This document shows positions 1 through 11,664 of a stretch of 64,000 nucleotides of DNA, in pieces; position 1 is the first letter of the stretch, and every line of letters begins with the position of its first letter. The DNA comes from Phragmites australis (lineage: Eukaryota > Streptophyta > Magnoliopsida > Poales > Poaceae). Location: NCBI RefSeq assembly GCF_958298935.1, contig NC_084921.1, forward strand, positions 40,271,001 through 40,335,000, read 5' to 3'. A program made the translations under genes and the position numbers. The notes below the pieces were generated by a model that was not told the origin of the DNA, did not search any database, and saw nothing but the letters and a program-made list of their open reading frames with translations.

Positions 1-197
1 ACATGTGTCCGTTGGGAGGCACATCTTCCTAAACGGACATGTGCAACATGTGCAACCGCCAATAACAGTTATTGATCATTTTCGGTTAACAGTATTTATC
101 AGTTATATGAGGTACATACATATCATGTGTCTGGTAAAGTCGCATTATTTGAGTCCTCAGTGTCCTTATTATCAAATATCGCTTCTGCTGTTTGCAG

Positions 198-285
198 GCA
201 CGCCCTGCTGGTTAATCCTAGACATGTCCTGGCCCACAACGGTTTTATTCGCTTGATCAGCAACGGGCAACTTGTGTGGCATTAG
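198..285 (+). CDS. Possible last exon of an unidentified gene entering from the left
   Basis: A pyrimidine-rich tract ending in TTTGCAG at 191-197 looks like a 3' splice site. One frame after it (codons from 199) reads 28 residues to a TAG at 283-285 and ends in the peptide ISNGQLVWH. The upstream 190 bp are AT-rich and intron-like. I do not recognise the peptide, so no product is given. The call rests only on the splice-like site and the open frame; it could be chance. Confidence 0.28.
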
Positions 286-1573
286 GCACGGATGTGTTGG
301 TGATACATGGAAAGATGTCGTTGCTGCTGTAATCTGGTTCTTCCTTTCAGTCTGTCTCTTCCAGCTTCCAGGGATAGTCTTTTGTTCTGTTTGGCTCACA
401 ATAGGGGAGCTTCATGTTCCAGCACCTAGCTTACGTATGGAAGGTAGAATGTTTCCCAATTTGTAGGGGAACTGTATTGTTTTACGTGAAACCCCTATGA
501 GATTCCAAACAGACGCTCTTGCGTGCTAACAAGTCACACGACACACTGGTATGTAGCGACACATGACGCTACAGGGGCTTAGGTACCAAAGCCCACTGTT
601 TCCGTACCTAGCTAGCATAGCTTCACATCACAATTCCCAGCAATTCGTACAGAACTAAATTCATGGTCGTTTGTCTGTTTCATTTGATAATCGCTTGTGG
701 TCAAGGAGGCAGTTCAAATCAAGAGGGAAAGAAGATTCCAGTGTCTGTTGCAGCCTAGAGGCCCTAGACGAACCCTGGATGTTTTGCACAGTCGTGAAAC
801 CCGTGAGCTATCATATCAGCTCCGGAAATAGAGGGGAATGCACAAAAGCTTTCACCTGCATCTCTAGTCATCAACTATATTTATATTGAAGCGTGCAGAA
901 ATGTAGATTGCTTCCAATCTGTAACAACTCTGAGAACCAAAGATGCCATTTTTAATTAGAGCCATGGCACCAACTTCCAGCAGGCAGCAGGGATCTTGTC
1001 CTTAGCAAGATGATGGTTAGTTCATAAGAGAGTAGGTCACACATCTACTCACTCATCTTGCTAAATTGCTGCTCATCGTTATAAAAAGAACATATTTGCT
1101 TCGAGCTGAATAAAGTAGTACGATTACCTGGGAAACTTGCTGGCGACTGCCATTGCTGACCCAACATGACCTTCGGATGTCGACAGGGGTGGTTGCAGGT
1201 AAGTTAATCCACTGATGAATAGTGCAATCCACGAGATTGTTTGAGGTACATACAGGGACGGACCCACAGGGTAGTCCTGTAGGTCTAGAACTATCCTAAT
1301 CTAGTCTAAAATTTAGCCTGGTTGTAAAAAAAAATTGAAAAAAAATGGGCGGTTTCGGTCTTCCTCACGATGACTTGACTCCTCACGCCGCGAGCCCCGC
1401 GAGTCGACTCCTCACCTCCTCGCCCTTGGTTCCTCACGGTCTGATCCCCATATCTGAACCACTCTCGCGCCTCGATTCCCCGTCTGCACCCAAACCCTAA
1501 CCCCACGATCCTAATGCGCAAGTGAGCCGCCCGATTTCACGGGGCAATTTTCCCCTAGATTTTGGTTTATTTT
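286..1573. other. Intergenic or 3'UTR sequence, then a possible 5'UTR
   Basis: No convincing coding region is seen. The first few hundred bases may be the 3'UTR of the gene ending at 285. From about 1370 to 1560 the DNA becomes GC-rich and resembles a grass 5'UTR. It includes an ATG at 1514 followed by GTGAGC, which could be a splice donor. The copia element at 1574 interrupts it, and the same sequence resumes at 11963. Confidence 0.3.
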
Positions 1574-1867
1574 TGTTAGGATTTTAGCGGAAGCATCATA
1601 AGGATCATCAAACCAAGCACAAGATCAACACACAAGACACGATATCTTTTAACGAAGTTCGGCCAAGTTGCCTACATCCTCGAGGCATGACTACGGGCAC
1701 TCCTCCCCAACTGTTTCAATCTTTACCATTAGTTACAACAGTGGTGCCTTCTATTTAAATGCCCGGAATTAGGAGTTCGACTACAGCTCTAATCCTAGTC
1801 CCACCCAATTACAACTCAAGTCTATCTGTAACCTACAATATACACATATTCGACATATATTACAACA
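1574..1867 (-). repeat. 3' LTR of the first copia element
   Basis: A 294-bp repeat bounded by TG and CA, matched by the copy at 11665-11957. The purine-rich tract AAGGTGGAG, read on the minus strand just inside it (about 1870-1880), fits a polypurine tract for second-strand priming. Confidence 0.9.
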
Positions 1868-2061
1868 AACTCCACCTTAACGAATATGCATGTCAACTTG
1901 AGTCTGCCATGTGTGAACCTCTGTGTACCTAGACTTGAGCCGTCTATCTACGCTGCTCATCCTGAACAGTCCGACGAGGATGCCTCGCCGCTAGGAACGT
2001 ATTCCGCAAAATTTGCAGCTCCCACCTCCATGACTTCACCTTTCAGCTTGTACTGATAACC

Positions 2062-3198
2062 TCACATCTTCTCACCTATCATCACAGTCTTGCCATCCTG
2101 CATCACATTCAAGGTCTTCTTATCTGACATCGCCTGATACAGCCAACCTTCTCCATGCAAAAATCCAAGCGATATTAGATTCTTCCTAAGTCCCGGCACA
2201 TGCCGCACACCCTCAAGTAGCACTTCTTGTCCATCATACATCTTCAATTTGATATTGCTGACTCCTATAACACGGTAACCCATGTCATCTCCCAAGCGAG
2301 CAAGATCAAAATCACCTTCAAAGTATGAAGAGAACCACTCCTTGTTTGATGTTGCATGATATGAACTTACCGAATCTAACAGCCATGCTTCACCACAAAA
2401 CTTTTCACTTGATAGCACGAGAAGATCACCATCGCTATCCGAGTCATCTTTCTTGGAAACCACAATATTTGCCACACCCTTCTTCAGTTCTAGACAATCT
2501 TTCCTTACATGTCCCCAATCCTTGCATTTATAGCACTGTGGCCCCTTCTTCTTCTTCTTCTTCTTCTTCTTTTTCTTGTTAGTCTCACTACCTCGATCAC
2601 CTTTGTCGAAAAAAGCATCTCCAGATGAGCTCTCGCTAGCATTGTTCTTCCTCCTTTGATCATGAGCAAACAACGCCGCAAGAATATCATCCACTTTGAC
2701 TGCCTCTTTACCATACGTCAGTGTTGTGACCAAGTACTCATAAGACCTTGGCAAGGAACACAGAAGAATAATTGCCTTATCTTCATCATCAATTGTCACC
2801 TCCACCTTCACAAGATCAGCGACAACTTGATTAAAGACGTTTACGTGCTCAGCAACATCCGACCCCTCCTGCATCTTCAGCCCATACAGTTTTTGCTTCA
2901 AATAAAGCTTCCGAGTCAATGTCTTGGACATGAATTGATTATCCAATTTATCCCAAATCTTCTTAGGTGATGTTTCATCCATGACATGGTACATGATCTG
3001 ATCGTAGAGACACAACCTTATTATCGCCGCCGCTTGTGCTTGCATCTCTTCCCGCTTGTCATCATCTACCATGACTGGCTTTTTGTCGCTAAGAGCCTTC
3101 AGGATCCCCTGCTGCGCCAGCAAGTCCTTGACTCTCGTCTGCTAAAGCCCGAAGTTGCCAGTACCATCAAATCTCGTCACCTCGAATTTTGACGCCAT
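2062..3198 (-). pseudogene. Copia gag with truncated protease, one early stop
   Basis: The minus strand opens at ATG 3198 with MASKFEVTRFDGTGNFGL, a typical Ty1/copia gag start. A TAG at 3144-3142 follows at codon 19, where a Trp codon is expected, and the frame then stays open to 2062. It contains a UBN2-type gag domain, a lysine run from a CTT repeat (about 2545-2576), a CCHC knuckle CYKCKDWGHVRKDC, and a protease start with the sequence WLLDSVSSYHATS. The usual catalytic D-S-G/D-T-G reads D-S-V here, so the protease is probably inactive. The frame ends just before the 3'LTR with no integrase or reverse transcriptase. An ATG at 3123 could restart translation after the stop. Capsid function is possible only in trans or after restart. 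Confidence 0.88.
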
Positions 3199-4265
3199 CT
3201 GCTTATCTCCACAAACCGCCGAATCCTGCTCACGTGTACCTCACGTGTGCTGAATGCGCCTCCGTACGCTCATACCTGCGCCACACGTGGACGCACCGCC
3301 ACGCACACGCTGAACCGCGCGTATGCCCACCTCGTACACCGCCTGTGCAAGATCCGCCGCTCTCAAGCCCCGTCGACAATCACGCTGCTTGCACACGACG
3401 AAGTCGACCCACTCGATCATCGCCCGCCGTTCGTTGTCAACCACCACAAGCACGAACAACACGATTGCAGTTCTCTCGTAATCCCGTGAACTCCTTGTTC
3501 GGTTGCCTCTGCGTTCTGATCTGTTGCATTGCGCTCGCACGGCATGTATTTATTACCAGCTTGGTCGACCCTTGTTCAACTCTATGTCGGTACAGACTTC
3601 ATGTCCTGCTCGATTCCGTTTCTGTGGGTCCCTATTCACCGATAGCAAATCAGCCAAAAATCAATCTCTTGACCTCTCCCGAGCTCACACGTCACCTCTA
3701 CCGGCCGAGCCCACCTTGTGGCGTGCGCTCCCACCAGGCCCGCTGAACAGCTCTTAGCCATAGGCTCGTTTTCCCACCAGGCCTACACAACACCCCCTAG
3801 GCCAGTTGCAGACCACGCCTGGCCTGGCCGCCCACATGAGCCAATGCATGCTGGCCCTGTCCCACGCACTAGCCTTCAGCAGCTCCCGCGCCTGGCTTTG
3901 GCCGCCAGCCTGTGACGCCCAAGCAGTGTCCTGGTTGAACACGCCTCTTCATCGCGCCCGAGGCCTGATCCACGCATACACGAGCTCCTGGCATCACATG
4001 CCAACACGCAAGTCGCTGCAGCCAACACGCTGACGTCACGAACGAGTCCAAACCAATCATGTCCGCCATCCGGCTGCTTGCGCTCCTCACGGCTTGGTCC
4101 GCACCTAGCCGCAAAACACGCGCACGCACCTGCCCCTGGACCAAGCCATGCCTCGCGCATGCTTTGCCCAGCACTCGGGTCCGACACGGACTGCATCTGC
4201 CGATTCCGTTTCAAACACGAACTCCACACCGAGGACTCCTGAGCCACACGTGTCGTCTCACCACG
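3199..4265 (-). other. Copia element leader, left of the nested insertion
   Basis: GC-rich sequence between the gag start and the nested gypsy element. It joins the sequence at 10848-11650 once the nested element and one target copy are removed. I see no recognisable domain. Several overlapping frames are open on both strands, as expected for GC-rich DNA. Confidence 0.5.
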
Positions 4266-4270
4266 CGTGC

Positions 4271-5826
4271 TGTCGGAGGATTAACTCCTATCGCAGGGAT
4301 CCCGAGAGACCCCTTTTTAGAGATTTGACGGGGGGATGATCCTGAATAAGTTCGTCGGAGAAATAAATGGGAATGAATGCAACGACCGGTGGGGGGGGTG
4401 ATCGACCTAGTGCAAGGAGAAGTAAATGCACCGGAATTTAGACAGGTTCGAACCGCACGGGGGCGTAATACCCTACTCCTATATGGATGCTATAACTATC
4501 CTGAGGAAGTCTCTCAAGGATGTTGCTGGTTACAAGAATGTTGGCCTAACTAAGAGCTTGAGGCTCCTTGTTCTTCGGATGGAACTATGCTCTACCTTGC
4601 TCACAGTGTCTACTATCGCCTGTGTTCTTCGTTCTTGGTGCTGTGTTTGGTCTTCTCCGAGAGAGCTCGAGTTCGTGTTCGAGTCCAGAGAGAGCCTCAG
4701 GAGGTCCTCTTGCTTCTGTGTTGCTGGCTATTTTAAGTACCTGCTGGCCGAGACATGCCCCGAATGGGAAGGAGGGGGCACAAGTTCCAAGACGCCATGA
4801 CTGGAAAAGGCGTCATCATTTCTTCTGGGTGAAGTGACCGGGGGTGAAAAATGCGTCGCACGCCCGGTCACGTGTCACCATAAACGCCCTGGCAATGGGC
4901 GCCGCGGAGAGGGCCCACCGGGCAGCCGCAGAACAACCCGGCGTGCCCGCCCTGTCTTGTTCCTCTGCCACAGCAGTGCGGCAGACGGAACGCCTTAGTC
5001 CTGACGATGTTATCCCAAGACAAACCGGATGACACGGGACGGGACCCGTGCAATTAATAACTCCACGCCTCTCTGCCAAAACATGGCAAGAACTGACGCT
5101 GCGGCGGGAGCAGTTGGAGGTGTCAGGCCACGCACGCTCATTAAATGCGGCCTCGAATCTCTGACTGATTGACACCTCATCGAGAGGCCCCTCGGGGGCC
5201 TCTCTGGGTCGTCGGGGCACCGAGTGCACGGGGTTACTGTTCACATCCCCGAGCACTCTCTCCCGAGCACGCCTATCCTTGCCTTCGGGGTACCGGGTGC
5301 TCGGGGGTACTTGTTCACCTCCCCGAGCACTCTCTCCCGAGCACTCTTGCACGAACCTTCGGGGAACCGAGTGCTCGGAGGCTGCCACGTGCTGCCCCGA
5401 GCACTCTCTCCCGAGCACTCTTGCACGAACCTTCGGGGAACCGAGTGCTCGGGGGCTGCCACGTGCAGTCCAGAGCACTCTCTCCCGAGCACTCTTGTGC
5501 GGATCTTCGGGGAACCGAGCGCTCGGGAGCTGCTGCACGCAGCCCCGAGCACTCTCTCCCTGAACTTGGCTCTTTTGATCGTCGGGGAACTAGGGTGCTC
5601 GGGGGTGAGCGGACACGTCCCTGAGCACTTTATTCCCAGTACTTAGACTCCGTGGATCATCGGGGAACTGGGGTGCTCAGGAACCACTAACTGTGGCCCC
5701 GAGCACCTTCTCCCGGTACTTGATCTTTTCTCATCCTACAGGAGGGACCTCGCGGGATGGCACCATGTGGCGGATGGCTGGCCTGGCCTCGGGATTTAGG
5801 GACCCCCAGTTCCTGATACACCGACA
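4271..5826 (+). repeat. 5' LTR of the nested gypsy element
   Basis: A 1,556-bp terminal repeat. Its 3' half holds a short tandem array (5321-5560). It differs from the right copy by scattered substitutions and by short indels in the array. Confidence 0.9.
5321..5560 (+). repeat. 74-bp tandem array inside the gypsy LTR
   Basis: Unit starts at 5321, 5395, 5469 and 5543 give a constant 74-bp period. Each unit carries CCCCGAGCAC and its inverse GTGCTCGGGG, which can pair as a stem. The matching array in the right LTR starts at 10356, 10430 and 10504. Its next start is only 60 bp further on, at 10564, which reveals a short internal deletion. Confidence 0.85.
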
Positions 5827-6181
5827 GTATCCCCCGGGCCCATCAGCAGGCGATGGCCCAGAGACTGCGGATGGGCCCTTCGTCGCGAACGAGGCCAAGG
5901 CCGGCGTGGACGCCACGTGGCAAGCTTTCAAAAGGTGGCCCCTTTGATCCGGGCCTTTGGTACGGCCCAACGGGGAGACGAATGGACGCGCGTCCACACA
6001 ACTCCCGAAGGGCATGACAACGGGACGGACGGCACACGCGACTGCCGCGCAGATTGAGGAAAATACGCCTGGCAACCGCTGACACCGCACGACCAGTGGG
6101 AGATTCGCCTGGTAGTTACGTCGATCGAGGAAACCGTCCCGCCGAGTATGCCGTGGCAGGAGACGTTTGAATTCTCTGAGG

Positions 6182-6188
6182 TATAAAA
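6182..6188 (+). promoter_or_regulatory. TATA box upstream of the gypsy-type ORF
   Basis: TATAAAA followed by a purine-rich stretch lies about 150 bp before the ATG at 6334, with a C/T-rich leader in between. It lies in the internal region, not in the LTR. Confidence 0.55.
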
Positions 6189-6333
6189 GGGGGAGGGGAG
6201 CGATCCGGACTCCTCTTTACGCCATCTCGCGATCCTGCTCTTGCTTCCTTCGTGCTCCTGAGCCCAAGAATCTCCTAGGCGATTAGAGCACATCTCTCTC
6301 TCCACCACCCAGACCACCTCCCCCTCCGACGAA

Positions 6334-9306
6334 ATGCCGAGAGCTGGAGGAAGCCGCCGCGATAGGACTCCAGACAGCGTGTTGCCGGAGTCTCGCCTGA
6401 CAAACGAAGAGGCGGTGGAGAAGGTCAGGAAACTGTTGGTCCCCGAGGGCCAGCAGGGGGCCTCGGTGGTGACGCCGGCGAACTTTCCACCGGCGACAAC
6501 CCACCCCGGGCGCATCGTCCTGTTCACATCCTTCGTGGCGGCGGGACTGATGCCGCCGTTCTCGACGTTTTTTCTTCAAGTCCTCGATACCTACGGCGTC
6601 CAGCTGGTGCATCTGAGCCCCAACTCGGTCGTCGTCCTCGCGGTGTTCGCCCACTTCTGCAAGATGTTCGTGGAAGTGGCGCCGTCGGTGATGCTTCTCC
6701 GGCATTTCTTCGCACTGCGATCGGCCGGGAAGAAGAGGGGCTACTCCACGGCAGACGTCGCGGGCTGCTGCAATCTCCGGCTGCGGGACGGCATGGGAGA
6801 GTGGTACATCCCCCGGGTGCTATGAAGTAAATGGGAGGAGTGGCGGCGAGACTGGTTTTACGTCGACGTCGACCCCCACGACCGCCTCACCCTGTCGGAG
6901 GTGGTGGCGGAGCCCCAGAAAGCGACATGGGAGGTACCGCCACCATCGGATGCGCGGTTGGAGCCGGTCTTCGAGCGTATCAGGTTCCTGCGCGACGCCG
7001 GACTGACCTCGGTGATGGTGGTGGCGGACTTCCTTCGCCGTCGCCTGGCGCCCCTGCGGGAGTGGGCCCGGCCCTGCTGGCTCTACACTGGGCCTGAAGA
7101 CATCACCCGAACCCAGATCGGCGCAAGCTGGGACCTGAGCCCGGCGGAGCTGAGTGGCATGATCCGGGTGGTGACCGACGTGGAGGAGATGAGCCGGGCG
7201 GAGCTCCCGTGGAGAGAAATGGCGCTCTGTGCCAACCCCGAGCGTGTGGCGATCCAGGCGAAGCTACCGGAATTCGATGCCCAGGGGTTAGTCGACCGGC
7301 CGAGGAGCTGGAGCCCCAAGGTCGCGGAGATCCCCGGGCTGGATGAGGCGGCCGGCGAGTGGTCCGGCGCGGACCGGTGGACCGGGCGCCGCGAGCGGCG
7401 AGCCGCAGGCTAGCACTGGGGCCGCTGCGGGCAGCAGCCACCGCACCGGAGGAGGAGGCACCGCCGGCAGTGGAGCGGCGGCGGCACCGGAGGACCGGGG
7501 GAAGCGCCCCCGGCTCTTCATTCTAGTGCCGAAGTCCCCGCCGTCGCCATTGGCGGAGGCGGCGTTCCTGGTTCTGGAGCCACGCCTTGTCCGGCTGGGG
7601 CCCGACCCGGCGCCCGGAGACCACGCGACGGCCCCGCCGAACCCCCGACGGAAGAGGAGGAGGGACGACTCCGGGCCAGCGCCATCGAGCTCGGAATTCA
7701 GGATTCCGGCGGCGAAGCGGCAGTACCGAGGGACTACAACCGCGTAAGTCTTGTCCTTCATTCCTTCTTGGGCGTGCTTTGCCCGAACTAAGCTTCGGAT
7801 TTGGGTTTTGATCTTCGTCCTTCTCCTGCAGGCCACCTGCGGGCGCCGCTGAGAGCCAGGGGCGGCCGGAGGCGCCGAGGCCGGCGCCAGCCCTCGAGCC
7901 GAGCGCGCCGACGGAGCCAGGGCTAGCAAGCGTTGCGGCCAGGCCGAGGCCAACGGGCACGGCGGCGGAGACGGGGCAGACGGACATGGCGGCGGTGCCG
8001 GAACTGGCGGACGCGGTGGCAGAGCCGGTGCCGGTGGACGCGATGTCCTTGCTGGGACCGGCGGATGTGGCGGCCGAGAGGGTGCCGGTGGACGCGGTGG
8101 CTGAGACAAAGATGCTGCCGCCGCCCGAACGCCCGGCGCCATCTGAGCCCGCCCCTGGCGCGCCGAGCGCGGGGCTGGCGACCGCGCGGCAACTTTCGGG
8201 GACCCCGAGCCACCCGAGGGAGGCTCGCAGGGGACCCAGCGCCGAGCCAGCCCACCGAACCCCTCCCGGTCGCGTTGGGGAGCGTCCGGGAGGCGATGGG
8301 GCGGCTGGAGGCGGCCGTAGCAGAGGAGGTGGCGCAGCTGGAGGCGGAGCGCGCCGCGCTGGCCACGGAGATAGCGCAGCTTACGACCGCTTGGCGCTCC
8401 TTCGAAGCCCGCCTCGTCGCGGTGCGCACCGCCAACGAGGACGAACAGTGCACCATGCAGGAAGCCCGCGCGGAGGGCGCGTGGGAGCGGAAAGTTTTGG
8501 AGGACACCCGCGCGGAACTTATGCGGGAGCGGGAAGACGCCGCCCGCCTGGCTGAGGCGTCACGGCAACAAGCTGCCGAGGCCCTTGCCAGGGAGAGGCG
8601 GGCGCAGGAGCGGGAGGAGGCGGCCGCGAACCGCGAGAGGGCAGCAGAGGCCCTCTGGGCTGACTTAGCTCGCCAGAAGGGCGAGGTCGACCGGACCCGC
8701 GCCGACCTCCATCATTGGGCGGAGGAGCTCCAGCACATCGAAGGGGATCTCCGACGCTGGGAGAAGGACGTCGCAATCCGGGAGATGGACGCCAAGATAA
8801 CGGCGGCGGACCTGGGCACCCGAGAGGAACTGCTGACCCGCCGGGAGTCGGAGGCTGCCGAGGCGGCGGCGGCCGCTGCTGCCAGGGAGGAGCAGATCGC
8901 CAAGCACGAGGCGGAGCTGTCCGCCCGTGAGCGGGCCCTGTCCGAGCTGGCGGGGCAGGTGAAGCTGGCCGCCGGCCATGCACCCGACGCCGGCTCTTCT
9001 GGCGCGGTCGGGGGCCAGGGGCTCGAGGAACAACTGCGGATCGCGAAGGAGAAGCTCGAGGCCGCCTCACTTGCGCGGATCAGCCTGCAGCATATGTTGG
9101 AGGACACACTCCGGCGGATGCGGTGGTCCGTGGCGAGGGCCGGCCTTGGGCGACTCGTTGTGGAGACGAAGGGCGACGGTCCCGGCCGATTCGTCCTGGG
9201 ACTCCAGCAGGTCTGCGAGCGCCTCGAGGCGCTTCCCTGGGCCGTCCAGGAACTTGCCGCCCGGGAAGGGCACTGCTTGGCCCAAGCGGTGCTCCGAACT
9301 GTCAGC
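6334..9306 (+). pseudogene. PF04195-like gag gene with coiled coil, broken, intron-containing
   Basis: The frame opens at 6334 with MPRAGGSRRDRTPD. Its region around FTSFVAAGLMPPFSTFFLQ resembles the PF04195 family found in grass gypsy-type elements. An in-frame TGA at 6823-6825 interrupts it, and the same frame continues to 7413. Sequence after that moves to other frames, implying indels near 7340-7410 and in the 7930-8280 stretch. GTAAGT at 7745 and TCCTGCAG before 7832 look like a small spliceosomal intron. From about 8290 a long Glu/Ala/Arg-rich heptad pattern (EEVAQLEAERAAL and onwards) predicts a coiled coil of some 280 residues. It ends at ELAAREGHCLAQAV where the right LTR begins. No zinc knuckle or enzyme is present. 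It is probably a structural protein relic. Confidence 0.75.
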
Positions 9307-10847
9307 TGTCGGAGGATTAACTCCTGTCGCAGGGATCCTAAGAGACCCATTTTTAGATATTCGACCGGGGGATGATCCTGAATAAGTTTGTCGGAGAAAT
9401 AAATGGGAATGAATGCAACGGCCGGTGGTAGGGGTGATCGACCTAGTGCAAGGAGAAGTAAATGCACCAGAATTTAGACAGGTTCGGGCCGCACGGGGGC
9501 GTAATACCCTACTCCTGTATGGATGCTATAACTATCCTGAGGAAGTCTCTCAAGGATGTTGCTGGTTACAAGAATGTTGGCCTAACTAAGAGCTTGAAGC
9601 TCCTTGTTTTTCGGATGGAACTATGCTGTACCTTGCTCACAGTGTCTACTATCGCATGTGTTCTTCGTTCTTGGTGCTGTGTTTGGTCTTCTCCGAGAGA
9701 GCTCGAGTTCGTGTTCGAGTCCAAAGAGAGCCTCAGGAGGTCCTCTTGCTTTTGTGTTGCCGGCTATTTTAAGTACCTGCCGGCCGAGACATGCCCCGAA
9801 CGGGAAGGAGGGGGCACAAGTTCCAAGACGCCATGACTGGAAAAGGCGTCATCATTTCTTCTGGGTGAAGTGACCGGGGGTGGAAAATGCGTCGCACGCC
9901 CGGTCATCTGTCACCATAAACGCCCTAGCAACGGGCGCCGCGGAGAGGGCCCACCGGGAAGCCGCAGAACAACCCGGCGTGCCCGCCCTGTCTTATTCCT
10001 CTGCCACAGCAGTGCGGCGGACGGAACACCTTGGTCTTGATGATGTTATCCCAAGACAAACCGGATGACATGGGACGGGACCCGTGCAATTAATAACCCA
10101 CGCCTCTCTGCCAAAACATGGCAGGAACTGACGCTGTGGCTGGAGCAGTTGGAGGTGTCAGGCCACACACGCTCATTAAATGCGGCCTCGGACCTCTGAT
10201 TGATTGACACCTCATCGAGAGGCCCCTCGGGGGCATCTCTGGGTCGTCGGGGCACCGAGTGCACGGGGTTACTGTTCACATCCCCGAGCACTCTCTCCCG
10301 AGCACGCCTATCCTTGCCTTCGGGGTACCGGGTGCTCGGGGGTACTTGTTCACCTCCCCGAGCACTCTCTCCCGAGCACTCTTGCACGAACCTTCGGGGA
10401 ACCGAGTGCTCGGCGGCTGCCACGTGCAGCCTCGAGCACTCTCTCCCGAGCACTCTTGCACGAACCTTCGGGGAACCGAGTGCTCGGGGGCTGCCACGTG
10501 CAGCCCCGAGCACTCTTGTGCAGATCTTCGGGGAACCGAGCGCTCGGGAGCTGCTGCACGTAGCCCCGAGCACTCTCTCCCGGAACTTGGCTCTTTTGAT
10601 CGTCGGGGGACTAGGGTGCTCGGGGGTGAGCGGACACGTCCCCGAGCACTTTATTCCCAGTACTTAGACTCCGTGGATCATCGGGGAACTGGGGTGCTCA
10701 AGAACCACTGACTATGGCCCCGAGCACTTTCTCCCAGGACTTGATCTTTTCTCATCCTACAGGAGGGACCTCACGGGATGGCGCCATGTGGCGGATGGCT
10801 GGTCTGGCCTCGGGATTTAGGGACCCCCGGTTCCTGATACACTGACA
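9307..10847 (+). repeat. 3' LTR of the nested gypsy element
   Basis: A 1,541-bp copy of the repeat at 4271-5826, ending in GACA immediately before the second target copy CGTGC. Confidence 0.9.
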
Positions 10848-11200
10848 CGTGCCCAAGCCTGCCTGGACCGCATGGCCACGCAACTTTTCCAAGCCGCAGC
10901 CCCGCCTGGCCGTCCTTCTTCGCGTCGTTGCTGAGCATCACGCCCTTGGCCGCTGTCTGTTCCTCGACCTCCACGCCGTCTGCGCCAAGCTGGACGCCGA
11001 ACAGGTGCTTGACGGGAGCCGTCACATCTTCTCCTGGTTCAGCGTGACCCAGTAGCCTCCCCTGGAATCGCGCCTGACATTGTCGGGGTACCCCGGTAGG
11101 TTGGCCAGGAGCTCGTACTGCTCGGCCTGGGGCCCCTTGAGCCAGTACCTGAACGCCTGGCACGGCACAGTGTGCGCCACCACCACGTGCGTCCTGCTCC
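10848..11200 (-). pseudogene. Strictosidine-synthase-like gene fragment captured in the copia element
   Basis: The minus strand from about 11190 to 10850 encodes, with small frame breaks, the C-terminal third of a strictosidine-synthase-like beta-propeller protein. Recognisable pieces are THVVVAHTVPCQAFRYWLKG, then LPGYPDNVRRDSRGGYWVTL, then VKHLFGVQLGADGVEVEE. These follow the family order (HLVVAHT, RYWLKGP, PGFPDNVR, GGFWVAL). No upstream propeller part is evident, and the frame shifts near 11190 and 10900. The fragment lies in the same orientation as gag, between the primer-binding site and gag, so an element transcript would carry it. Known family members include strictosidine synthase and many plant esterase-like relatives of unknown substrate. 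This copy is not expected to be functional. Confidence 0.8.
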
Positions 11201-11650
11201 GCTGACCGTGACGCCGTCAGCACGCGCAACCCGAACGCCTTCACAACCTCCGAAATCCATCATGGCTTTCGCCACCGCTGTCGCTGCTCCACCTTGAGCA
11301 AATAACAGCCACTCCGATCTAGATTGACCTCGTTAATCAGACCGTGAGTCGAAGTCACCGCCTCGTCCACGACGTCTTCCAGTCGCACCGTCGCACCTGG
11401 CCGTCACGTCTGACCGACCCCTATCGAACAACAGCCACCAGCCACCATCAACTCGATCTCCACGTCTGGACGGATCCCCGTTGATGCAGCCCATCAGACG
11501 GTTCAAGCCGCCGCACTCGAAGTGTCCGAATCCGCCGACTAAATCGTCGATCGCCGCCATGTTCCTCCTTGAGTTGTCCTTCCCTAGACCCGTGCAAGCC
11601 TTGTGCAGTGTGGAACATATCCTCGTGCATTCCCTTGATCTTTCTTTATG

Positions 11651-11662
11651 GCTCTGGTACCA
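11651..11662 (-). other. Primer-binding site of the first copia element
   Basis: Read on the minus strand, TGGTACCAGAGC differs at one base from the usual initiator-Met tRNA complement TGGTATCAGAGC. It lies two bases inside the right LTR and sets the element's direction. Confidence 0.85.
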
Positions 11663-11664
11663 CT

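Larger units (their letters stand above)
4271..10847 (+). mobile_element. Nested gypsy-type LTR element with PF04195-like gag region, no pol
   Basis: Long direct repeats at 4271-5826 and 9307-10847 begin TGTCGGAGGATTAACTCC and end in GACA. They are flanked by the 5-bp duplication CGTGC (4266-4270 and 10848-10852). The interior codes on the plus strand for a protein resembling the grass 'putative gypsy type transposon' family (PF04195) followed by a long coiled coil. It then reaches the right LTR with no protease, integrase or reverse transcriptase. It is therefore non-autonomous. It inserted into the copia element at 1574-11957 and is younger than it. I could not identify a clear primer-binding site after the left LTR. 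Confidence 0.9.

Noticed and set aside
3189..3746. A 185-codon plus-strand ORF
   Set aside because: It lies antisense in the copia leader, is His/Pro/Arg-rich and low in complexity, and has no conserved motif.
5321..5560. CRISPR-like regular repeats
   Set aside because: Units are contiguous 74-bp tandem repeats without unique spacers, inside a plant LTR.
5169..5646. Overlapping ORFs of about 100-240 codons in the gypsy LTR
   Set aside because: They are translations of the 74-bp tandem array; every frame is open because the repeat is GC-rich and its period is not selected for coding.
7288..8142. A 284-codon minus-strand ORF and similar Pro/Arg-rich frames
   Set aside because: They are antisense shadows of the GC-rich gypsy-type gag region with low-complexity composition.
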